Below, in pieces: positions 33,501 through 45,500 of a stretch of DNA of 64,000 nucleotides (its first letter is position 1; each line of letters starts with the position of its first letter). The notes under the pieces are model-generated. The model was not told the DNA's origin and did not search any database. It saw nothing but the letters and a program-made list of their open reading frames with translations. The position numbers were made by a program, and so were the translations under genes. This DNA is from Lepus europaeus (lineage: Eukaryota; Chordata; Mammalia; Lagomorpha; Leporidae), in contig NC_084836.1 of NCBI RefSeq assembly GCF_033115175.1, positions 64,099,097-64,163,096 of the forward strand. The letters are read 5' to 3'.

Positions 33501-36500
33501 CTCTCTGATTTTTTTTAAAGCCTTATGCCTTTTAATAAAAAAAAAAAAAAAGGAAAGCTTTATTCACTATTGTAGGGGTTTGAAGGGAGTAGAATAAGTA
33601 CCTGTATTCAATCCACCTGCTTTATCTGGTAGACCATAGCCTCTTGATAATAAACCTTGGTTCAAACTGCCTGGGGAGATTTTTTTTTGAGTTACTGAAA
33701 AATTTAGGCACCGGCGCTGTGGTGCAATGGGTTAAAGCCCCAGCCTGCAGTGCCGGCATCCCATATGGGTGTCGGTTCATATCCTAGCTGCTCCTCTTCC
33801 AATCCAGCTCTTTGCCTATGGCCTGGGAAAGCAGTGGAAGATGGCTCAGGTGCTTGGGCCCCTGCACCCATATGGGAGATCTGGAGGAGGCTCCTGGCTC
33901 CTGGCTTTGGATCCACTCAGCTATGGCCATTACGGGAGTGAACCAGCAGGTGAAAGACCTCACTCTGTCTCTACCTCTCTCTATAACTGTCTTTCAAATA
34001 AATAAAATCTTTTTATAAAAAAGAAAAAAATTAAAATTAATACATATTTGTTACCTTTGTATAGTACCAAGTAAAAGTCCTTAAAACATCTTGCAATAGG
34101 GCATTATCTCTACATACTTGTCCTTATCAGAAACCTAAAAACAGCTCTATTGTAAGTTCTATCAGCCAACAAATATTAAGTGGGTAAAAGTGAAAACTGT
34201 CTTCAATTCTGGATACGTGGGATCCAAAGTAATGCACTTCAGGGCCAGGTGTTTGGCACAATGATTAAGTCACTGCTTAGGACTTACCGGGATCCATCCC
34301 ATATTGGAGTCCTGGCTACTTCAGTCCAACCCAGCTTCCTGCTCATGTATGTCCTGGGAGGCTGCAATTAATGGTTCAAGTATATGGGTCCCTGACACCC
34401 ACATAGGAGACCACAATGGAGTTCCAGGGCTCCTGGCTTCAGTGTGGCCCAGCTCTGGCTGTTGCCACCACCTGGGGAGTGAACCAGCAGGTAGAAGATT
34501 GCTGTCAATGTCTCTGCTTTTCAAATAAAATGAAAATCATACTTTAAAAAAAAAAAGTGCCGGCGCCGTGGCTCAACAGGCTAATCCTCTGCCTTGCGGC
34601 ACCGGCACACCGGGTTCTAGTGCCGGTTGGGGTGCTGGATTCTGTCCCGGTTGCCCCTCTTCCAGGCCAGCTCTCTGCTATGGCCCAGGAGTGCAGTGGA
34701 GGATGGCCCAAGTCCTTGGGCCCTGCACCCCATGGGAAACCAGGATAAGCACCTGGCTCCTGGCTTCGGATCAGCGCGGTGCGCCGGCCGCAGCGCGCAG
34801 GCCATGGTGGCCATTGGAGGGTGAACCAACGGCAAAAAGGAAGACCTTTCTCTCTCACTGTCCACTCTGCCTGTCAAAAAAAAAAAAAAAAAAAAAAAGT
34901 GATGAGGGGCCAGCGTCCCACATGGGCACCTGTTCAAGTCCCAGGTGTTCCACTTCAGACTCAGCTCCCTGCGAATGGCCTGGGAAAAGCAGTGGAAGAT
35001 GGCTCAAGTGCCTGGGCCCCTGCCTCCCACATGGGAGACCTAGAAGAAGCTCCTGGCTTCAGCATGGCCAAGCCCTGACCATTGTAGCCATCTGGGGAGT
35101 GAACCAGCAGATGGAAGTGCCCTCTCTCACTTTCTCTCTCTCTCTAACTCTGCCTTTCAAATAAATAAATCTTTTTAAACAAAATGGTGAACTTGGACAT
35201 AGACTTGGCATTATATAGTTTCTTCATTTCTTTTTGACCACTTTTTCCACATAGCTAAAAAATAAATTTTCAGGCCGGCGCCGTGGCTTAACAGGCTAAT
35301 CCTCCGCCTTGCGGCGCCGGCACACCGGGTTCTAGTCCCGGTCGGGGCACCGATCCTGTCCCGGTTGCCCCTCTTCCAGGCCAGCTCTCTGCTGTGGCCA
35401 GGGAGTGCAGTGGAGGATGGCCCAAGTGCTTGGGCCCTGCACCCCATGGGAGACCAGGATAAGCCCCTGGCTCCTGCCATCGGAACAGCGCAGTGGGCCA
35501 GCCGCAGTGGCCATTGGAGGGTGAACCAACGGCAAAAAGGAAGACCTTTCTCTCTGTCTCCCTCTACTGTCCACTCTGCCTGTCAAAAATAATAAATAAA
35601 TAAATAAATAAATAAATAAACTTTCAGCAACGTGGCAGCTACTGTAAAAACTAAGCAGTGTTTTTTGTACCTGTAGCCCAGTCAACACAATACCGTGAAG
35701 CTGGGCGCTTTCCAGGCTCAGGAGAAAGAGCTGGTGTTCGACATTGACATGACGGACTACGACGACGTGAGGAGATGTTGTAGGTGAGCCCCGGGGGCCT
35801 GGCTGCTGGGGGGGGCCTCACCATCAGGGAGTAATGGCGCCTCTGCTCCAGTTCTGCAGACATTTGTTCCAAGTGCTGGACCCTCATGACCATGGCCATA
35901 CTCATCATCGACCGAGCGTTGAAGGGCAAGTATCAGCAGTGTCTGAGTGGGGTCAACTGCGAGGCAGTGTTCTCCTCCGAAGAGTACTCTCTGAGTTTGA
36001 TAAGTTTCTGATACGTTTCCTTGAAGCACATAAGAGGAAAATAAATTATAAGGATAAAGTTGGAGTGGGAACATTACTACAGCTATTGAACAAACCAGTT
36101 ATTTTTTTCCAATTCAGTCATCTATTGAGCAGCAACAGGCACTAGGTACTATTCTAGGTGAGGGAAATATAAAGGTAATTTGTGTAGGTTACACAGTCTG
36201 AGGAGACAGGTAAGAAAAGTGAGGGTTAGATTCGTGGTGACTAATGCACAGCGAGGTGTGGGGACACCGAAACAGCAGGGATGCAAGAAGGGCTGGGGAC
36301 AGGTTGACTCAGAGACTCCCAAAAAGGGGTGGTGGTGGTGGTGACAGCAAACTCAGGCTTGTATAGAGGGTTCATTGTGTGCCAGGCGATGTTCTATTTC
36401 TACTTTTTAAATATTCCCACATCAAGGTTTTGGTTTTGGTTTTTTTTTAAGATTTATTTATGTAGTTGTTTTGAAAGAATCCTACAGAGAGAAGGAGAGA

Positions 36501-39500
36501 CAGAGAGAGAAACAGATCTTCCATCTGCTGGTTCACTCCCCCAAGACAGCCACAACAGCCAAGGCTGGGCCAGGCAGGAGCCAGGAGCTTCTTCCGGGTC
36601 TCCCATGTGAGTGCAGGGGACCAAGGACTTGAGCCATCTTCTGCTGCTTTCCCAGCCCATTTTCAGGGTGCTAGATCAGAGTGCTAGAAATGGAGCAGCT
36701 AGGACATGAACTGGCGCCCATATGGGATGCCAACATCACAAACTGAGGCTTTAGCCACTATGCCACAAGGCCGGCGCTGTGGCATAGCAGGTAAAGCCAC
36801 CACCTGCAGTGCCGGCATCCTTTATGGGCGCCAGTTTGATCCCAGCTGCTCCACTTTCTGATCCAGCTCTCTGCTGTGGCTTGGGAAAGCAGTAGAAGAA
36901 GGCCCAAGTCCTTGGGCCCCTGCACCCATGTGGAAGACCTGGAGGAGGCTCCTGGCTTCAGATAGGCATAGCTCTAGCCGTTGTGGCCAACTGGGGAGTG
37001 AACCAGGAGATGGAAGACAGTCTCTCTCTCTCTCTCTCTCTCTGCCTCTTCTTCTCTCTGTGTAACTCTGACTTTCAAATAAATCTTTAAAAATAAATAA
37101 ATAATAAAGATAAGTGGTGATGGGTCAGGGACAGATGGAAGTGCTTCTTGGCAGAGGAACCAGGATTGGTAAAGACAGGAAGAAAAACCATGAGGGACAC
37201 AGGAAACTACAAGCAATTTAGTGTAGTAAAGAGGAGAGCACATGTAGATAACTGGTGAGACAAATGGAAGCCAGGAAGTAAGCAAGAACTGGAAATTTAT
37301 ATATTTGTCTTAAAACCTGTGGTTGCTCCCCTCCTCAGAGGACTTTGGATTTAAGCATCGTCTCTGGGTGTATTCTGGAAGGAGAGGTGTTCATTGTTGG
37401 GTCTGCGATGAATCGGTTAGGAAGTTGTCCTCCACAGTGCGTTCTGGAATAGTTGAGTATTTGAGTCTTGTAAAGGTAAGACCCTTTAAATTATAATTTT
37501 ATGTGTTTTTGTTTGTTTGTTTACTAGATGTTAAAGTTAGCCCAGATAGAGTTGTTGAAACTCTACAAAATAGGATTCAAGCTTCTGTATTTTGACAGAA
37601 TTTAATCAGTATTTTTGAATTTACGCGATCTTAACTATAATAATAGAACACATTAAAGGAAATTTTAAATTATTTCTGTTATATACATGAAGTATTTTTT
37701 GATGGTTTATTTTTCAGGGCGGTCAAGACGTTAAGAAGAAAGTTCACCTAAGTGAAAAAGTTCACCCTTTTGTCAGGTCAGCAAATACTCCACACAGGTT
37801 AAGTTGTGTCTCATTTGCCTGTGTGTGCTCTTAGAATTACCGTGCCGTCAGTTTTCACTGCGGGGTAGCATTTTACAACAGTAACAGCTACAGTTGCTTG
37901 AGAGCTTGTTTTCTGCAGCAGTATTCATGAGGGTGTTCGAACATTGTTCCCACTGTCTTTACCATCTATGAGAAGCATGACAGTGTCTCCACTTACAGAT
38001 GAGAAAAGTGTGCTTTAGAGAGTCTATAATTTGGTGTTACACAGCAAGTCTTTTTTTTTCCTTTGAAAAATTAATATCCCAGGTTCTTTTTACTTAGAGG
38101 AGAATTTTTTTTTTTAATTTTATTTATTTACTTGAAAGAGTTACAGAGAGGCAGAGGCAAAGAGAGAGGGAGATATCTTCCATCTGCTGGTTCATTCCCC
38201 AAATGGCTGCAATGGCCAGAGCTGAGCCGATCTGAAGCCAGGAGCGTCTTCCAGGTCTCCCACACAGGTGCAGGGGCTCAAGGACTTGAGCCATCTTCCT
38301 CTGCTTTCCCAGGCCACAGCAGAGAGCTGGATCAGAAGTGGTGCAGCCGGGACTCAAACTGGCGCCCATGTGGGATGCTCGCACTGCAGGCGGCGGTTTT
38401 ACTTGCTATGCCACAGCGCCAGCCCCAGCAAGTCATTGTTAAATTTAGCATTCATGGCCTGGTCTGCCTAGTTCCAGAGCTCATATTCTTCCATTTAATT
38501 CACTACTTCTCTAAGACAGTGGAAAGAATGTTGCATTAGGAATAAGAACCCCTATTCCACCTATGATCTTGATAAAATATTGGAGCCTCCATTTCCTTGT
38601 CTAGGAGAACCTCACCTGCTCTCAGTCACGGCAAAGACTACTGAAATGTTAGCTAGGAAATACAATTTGCAAGCACTATAGTTATTGAGATGTTAAAATA
38701 AGCAATCAGAATATAGACTGTATTCCCACAATCTACTACTCATGTCTTTTTTTGTCTTTGTTTTTGTTTTAAAGATATACTTACTTATTTATTTGAGAGG
38801 CAGAAAGAGAGAGAGGTCTTCCAATCCCTGGTTCACTCCCCAAATGGCCACAATGCCTGATTTGAGCCAATCCAAAGCCAGGAGCCAGGAGCTTCTTCCG
38901 GGTTTCCCACGTGGATGTAAGGGACCAAGCACTTGGGCCATCGTCTACTTCTTTCCCAGGCTGTGGCAGAGAGGTGGATCGGAAGTGGAGCAGCCGGGAC
39001 TCAAAATAGCACCCGTGGGATGCCAGCACTACAGGTGGTGGCTTTACCTGCTACGCGAAAGCCCCAGCCCCTACTACTCATGTCTTATGAAGTCCTGGCA
39101 TTGGTCACTTTCTACCCTTGTCACACAGGGACTTGCCATCTTCCACTGCTTTTTCCAGGCCATTAGCAGGGATCTAGATCAGAAGTGGAGCAAACTGGTG
39201 CCCAAATGAGATGCCATCATTGCAGGCAGAGGCTTTACCTGATGTGCCACACCACCAGCCTGTTATATAACCTGGATACCTGTTCTTTTCCAAGTACTAT
39301 GCTGGGGTCTTTTTTTCTCATGTAACACTCATAACCCTGCAAAGGAATATATAATTCTGATTTTAGCTGATTAAGTTCCAGAATTTCTCCTTTTTACTTG
39401 TTCAGTATGTATAGTGGCGAATTAGAAGTCTTTGAAAATAGAGTGGATTAAAATTATATCTTTGCAAAAAATGAAGAGAGTGTAGGGAGGGACAGGGATG

Positions 39501-42500
39501 AGTTGGGGGAGCAGGGGAGTGAGGGAAGTGTGGTTGTCTTCCTGGAACCATACCTATCGAATAAATAAAATCTGTTCTCTTCATTTTAATAAAAAATGTT
39601 TTTAAAAAATTCCAGAAATTCGGTAAAAATAAGCATAGCCTCCCATCCAATGGCAACAATACCTGTGTCGCATATGTGATGTTAAACAGTGTTGGGACTT
39701 TGTTGTCATTGTTGTTCCTGCAGAAGATCCATAAACATAATTAAAAAATACTTTGAAGAATATGCCTTGGTTGGTCAAGATATTCTTGAAAATAAAGAAA
39801 GCTGGGATAAGATTTTAGCCCTTGTTCCTGAAGATATCCTTTCCTGAGACCATTTCTAGTTGTATTGATCTGTGATATGCATTCTGCTTGCATATTCTCT
39901 TATGCTTATTCCTGTAAATTTAACCCTTATTGCTCAAAATATCTCCAGTGTTTCTACCTTTTTCTTTTCTTTTTTTAAGATTTTATTTATTTGAGAGAGA
40001 GAGGTCTTCTATCCACTGGTTCACTCCCCAAATGGCCGATAAGGCCAGACCTGGGCCAATCCAAAGCCAGGGCCCGGGAGCTTCTTCCAGGTCTCACACA
40101 AGTGCAGAGGCCCAAAGACTTGGGTCTTTGCTGCTTTCCCAGGCCATAGCAGAGAGCTGGATCGGAAGTGGAGCAGCTGGGACTCAAACCAGCACCCATA
40201 TGGGATGCCGGCACTGCAGGTGGCGGCTTTACCCGCTACGCCACAGCACCAGCCCCTCCTCCTTTTTCTATCATCTTCCTGCAGCACAGTCAGAGGATCA
40301 TTTTATAAGCCAGTTTCCTCATTTTGGAAATTGGTCCTAGAATGAATGGCTAAAGAATGTTTCATCATTTAATCAAAATGTGTGCAGGCCAGGGAACGCT
40401 TTCCCTCTTCCAGCTGCTCTGACATTCTTTCTGTGATGTTACCACTGTATTTTTACTGGGGAATTTTCTAAGGATATAAATGTTTAACGTTTGTGTTTTA
40501 GAGGGCCTTACTAATTACTTTCTCAGTAGTTAGAAGCATTAGATAACATGGTGATCCACACTGAAAACTGAGTTGTTCATGGATATGCCTTGAGTGGGTG
40601 TGTTCCTTAATGATCCATCACCAATTCATGCCGATCTTCAACAAGGCTTCCAGAAGTGTCACAGCTCTCTTCAGCGTTGGGAGCACTTGAAGAAAACAAT
40701 AGCCAGACATCAGGTATGTCCCACTGAATCTGTGTTACAAATAGAGTATTGCAGTTCTTAGTGAAACTGTTTTGCTTAGTTGGCTAACGATGGTTGGAAA
40801 TCATTTTTTAACCTTCCTCAAAGAAATCCTCATAAGGTCCTACCAGTCCTCATAATGAGCTTACCTCTGTTTTTAGAATAACACCAAAAACGACAAATGT
40901 GCACCCTGGCTGGAGTGGGAGATTATGCTGCAGTACTGTTTTCCACGGCTGGATATCAATGTTAGCAAAGGAATCAATCATTTACTGAAGAGCCCTTTCA
41001 GTGTGCATCCTAAAACAGGTACTGTGTGACAACAGTAAGGAAAACTAAAAGAAAAATTAGTTGTTTTTCTGTTTCAGTGAGCATATCACTAGGTGTGAAC
41101 ACACGTGATGTCTGTGATTAGTAAAGGCTAAAGGATTGCTCTGTCAGCCGATACCTAAGTTAACGTTTTGCATTGTTGATTAAGTAGCTACCAGGTGAGT
41201 TTCCACTATGGAAATGTTTTTCAGTTGGGTTTCTGAAAAGTCAGAAAGTGTTAGAATCAGAGTTGGCGAGTACTTCATAATCTCAGGATAACAGGTCTTG
41301 TAATACAGAGGAGAAGACAGTGGCCCAGGAGTTTAAAGTGATTTGTCCAAGGTCATGAACAAACGTCATGTGTCAATGCCAGGAACAGAGTTCGTTCCTT
41401 AAAGTTCTGGGGCCAGTATTGTGGCATAGAGGCTTAAGCCACTGCCTGTGATGCTGGCATCCCATATGAGCACTGGTTTGAGTCCCAGTTACTCCACTTC
41501 TGATCCAGCTCCCTGCTAATGTGCCTGGGAAAAGCAGTGGAAGATGGCCCAAGTCCTTGGGCTCCTATACCCACATGGGAGACCCAAATGAAACTCCTGG
41601 CTCCTGGCTTCATCCTGGTCTAGTCCTGGCCATTGTGGCCATTTGGGAAGTGAACCAGCAGATGGAAGCTCTCTCTGTCTCTCCATCTCTCTAACTCTGC
41701 CTTGTGAATAAATAAAATAAATCTTAAAAAAAAACTCAAAGTTCCATGCATTTTCCACTATGCTGATTCCTTCAAAATTTTCTTGATAGTTATGTCTGCT
41801 TTTTTACATTTTTCTTAGATAATACTTGATGGACTGAAGTTAAAGTAGATATAAAAGTAGCTATATTCTCATAAAAGATTACTCCATCCAACCAAGGGAC
41901 ATATTGTAGAAGTGTATTTAGTTGTCCTCTTTAAAATTGTTTGGAAAGCAGAGAGAGAGAGAGATGGACAAAGAGGTCTTCTCTCCATTCATTCACTCCC
42001 CCAGTGCCAATAATAACAAAGCCAGGAGCCTAGAACTCCGTCTGGGTCTCCCAAGTAGGTGACAAGGACCCAAGCACTTGAGCCATCATCTGCTGCCTCC
42101 CAGAAAGCGCATTGGCAGGAAGCTGGATCAGAAGTGGGGGAGCTGGAACTTGAACCAGACATTCCATTATGGGATGTGGATGTCCCAAGCAGCAACGTAA
42201 CCACTGTACCACATGCCTGCTGCTAGTTGTCCACTTCAGTGTCAACAGTCCAACCCCACCACTTGTTACGAGATCTTAGACAAATTAACTCTTTTCTGTG
42301 CCTCGGTTTCTTCATCTGTAAAATGGAAATATAGTGTCTACCTCAGTGAGGTATTGTAAAGATCTAAAATGTAAAGTGCTTAAAAAAATGTCTGGCACAC
42401 ATTGCGTTCTTCCACACGGCTCAGTTTCCTTTAACAGTCTATAATGACTGCAGTTTAAACGCTTACATAGCAGTTCTTCAAACCTGTCAACTGTGTGTTT

Positions 42501-45500
42501 TTAGCTTCTTTTGCTAATGAGCTTAATATTTATTTTATGCAGGCCAGCACCGTGGCTCACTTGGTTAATCCTCCGCCTGCGGCGCCGGCATCCCATATAG
42601 GCGCCGGTTCTAGTCCCGGTTGCTCTTCTTCCAGTCCAGCTCTCTGCTGTGGGCCTGGGAAGGCAGTGGAGGATGGCCCAAGTGCTTGGGCCCCTGCACC
42701 TGCATGGGAGACCAGGAGGAAGCACCTGGCTCCTGGCTTCAGATTGGCGTAGCTCTGGCCATAAATCTTTTATGCTTAATTCTAAAGCTCCAGTAGGTAT
42801 CAGGTTTGAGTAAATAATTATGCTCACTCATAAGTGTATACATTTTCAGGGCATCTGTTTGCCTTTTCTATCAAGTAACTGCAGTCCTGTTACTCTTTCT
42901 TCAAGTAACAACTCCTAATTTTCTTAATTATTCTACTTAGTACTCACCTGGCATTCTGTAGACTCATTTTGAAAATGTGGTCTCCCAGGTGTAGATGTTG
43001 TAGAAAAAGTAAGATACTGTTAACTACAATCATGCATCATTTAACAGTGGGAATACTTTGTGGGAAATGCATCATTAGGCAGTTTTGCGGCTGTGTGAAT
43101 ATAGCAGATGAAAGATTGTGTGTGTGCCTTTGCTTGTCTCTTCCCCTCTGTCACTCTGCTTTTCAAGTAAGTAAGTAAGTAAATATATAAATAAACTGAG
43201 AAGGAAGTACATAGTTAAGATGCCCAAATCTAGCTTCTGATTTCAGGTTCCCACCAATGTAGACCCTAGGAGGCAGCAGAGATAGCTCAAATAACTGGGT
43301 TCCTGTAACATCAACATGGGAAACCTGGATTGAACTCCTGGTTCAGTTGTCCCAGCCATCATAGGCATTTGAAGAATGAACCAGTTCTCTGTCTCTCTGC
43401 CTCTCAGATAAGTATTAGTCGAAAGAGATATGAAAGGCACAGTTAATGTGAAAATGTGAAAGTATATTTCTAAATACTGGATTTTTTTTAAAAAAAGATT
43501 TATTTATTTATTTGAAAGAGTTACACAGAGAGAGAAGAGACAAAGAGAGAGAGAGAGAGAGAGAAAGGTCTTCCATCCACTGGTTCACTCCCCAATTGGC
43601 CGCAACGGCCAGAGCTGGGCCAATCCAAAGCCAGGAGCTTCCTCTGGGTCTCCCATGTGGGTGCAGGGGCCCAAAGACTTGGGCCATCCTCCACTGCCTC
43701 CCCAGGCCATAGCAAAGAGTAGGATCGGAAGTGGAGCAGCCGGGACTCAAAAGCCAGTGCCCATATGGGATGCCAGCGCTGCAGGCAGTGGCTCTACTTG
43801 CCACGCCACAACACCGGCCCCTTTTATTTTTAATTAATTAATTTATTTAAAAGGCAGAGTTACAGAGAAAGAAAGATCTTCCATCCACTGGTTTACTCCC
43901 CAAGTGACTGCAACAGCTGGAACTGGGCAGATCCGAAGCCAGGAACCAGGAGCTTCTTCCGGGTCTCCTGCATGGGTACAAGGGCCCAAGTACTTAGACC
44001 ATCTTCTACTGCTTTCCCAGGCCATAGCACAGAGCTGGATCAGAAGTGGAGCAGCGGGGACTCCAGTTGTTGCCTATATGGGATCCTGGCTCCACAGGTG
44101 GCAGCTTTATCCACTATGCCACAGTGCCAACCCCTAAATATTGTCCTTAACAGATAAATCTATTTCATCTGCTGGTTCACTCCCCAAATGGCCACAATAG
44201 CCAGAGCTGGGCCAACCAAAGCCAGCAGCATTCTCCGGTCTCCCACAGACGTGGATCATCTTCTGCTGCTTTCCCAGGCATATTAGCTGAGAGCTAGATC
44301 AGAATTGGAGCAGCTGGGACTAGAACCAGTGCCCATATGAGATGCTGGCACTGCAGGTGGCAGCTTTACCCACTACACCACAGTGCTGGCCCCAGATAAA
44401 AATTTTAACCAAAAATAACTTGTAGAAGATAGCCAGTCTATGATGATTTATATTTTGCAATCATCACTTTGTAAATTTTGGTTCTTACAGGTCGCATTTC
44501 TGTACCCATTAATTTACAGAAAGTGGACCAGTTTGATCCATTTACTGTTCCAACTATAAGGTATGTACCAGATCATTGAACACTCTGATTTGTGTGTGAG
44601 TGTTGCTCTGAATCTGAAGCCAGTTAGATTAGATACCTTAGAGACCAGCTGGAGGAGCATGCTGTATATCGTCATGGAGATTATGACCAATGGTTCTAAG
44701 GTGAGATGATGATGCCCTGATATAGCTGCTATACAAGCTATTCCGCTGCTATGTAGGAAAAAGATTGTAAGCTCAAATCAATTTGGGAAATGTGGACTGA
44801 AATAGATTTTTTTTTTTTTTTTTTTTTTTGACAGGCAGAGTGGATAGTGAGAGAGAGAGAGAGAGAGAGAGAAAGGTCTTCCTTTTTGCCGTTGGTTCAC
44901 CCTCCAATGGCCACTGCGGCTGGCACGCTGCAGCTGGCGCACCGCGCTGATCCGAAGCCAGGAGCCAGGTGCTTCTCCTGGTCTCCCATGGGGTGCAGGG
45001 CCCAAGCATTTGGGCCATCCTCCACTGCACTCCCGGACCATAGCAGAGAGCTGGCCTGGAAGAGGGGCAACCGGGACAGAATCCGGCACCCCGACCGGAA
45101 CTAGAACCCGGTGTGCCGGCGCTGCAAGGCAGAGGATTAGCCTATTGAGCTGCGGCACCGGCTGATTATTTCTTTTACACAAGATTTCCCTATCTTTAGT
45201 ATGATAATGCACATCAAAACCTCTAAGAAGAGACCATAGTTTTTAGAATATGCCAAATTTAGTTGGCCACGTAATTTTTTCACAGAAAATATTGTAGGAT
45301 TTGTGTTCTATATCATACATACACAGTGTAATGCCGACCAGGACCCAGGTTAAAATTCTTACTGTTACTTTTAGCTCCATCTGCCATGAATTAGATGCCA
45401 TTTCCAACAATGAAGAGGAAAAAGAGGAGAATGAAGCTGAATCTGATATCAAACGTAGAACCAGAGGTTGGTTAACATATTGAAGCTTCATATGAACACA

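Larger units (their letters stand above)
35926..37338 (+). other. PRIM1: GC-AG intron (PRIM1 intron 4)
   Basis: Donor GCAAGT at 35,926 after ..AAGG. Acceptor CTCCTCAG at 37,331-37,338. The rest of the donor matches consensus well, as is usual for GC introns. Confidence 0.9.

Noticed and set aside
35926-35931. A normal GT donor for PRIM1 intron 4 at 35,930
   Set aside because: It would add four bases and shift the frame after Lys147. Only the GC donor keeps the conserved reading frame.
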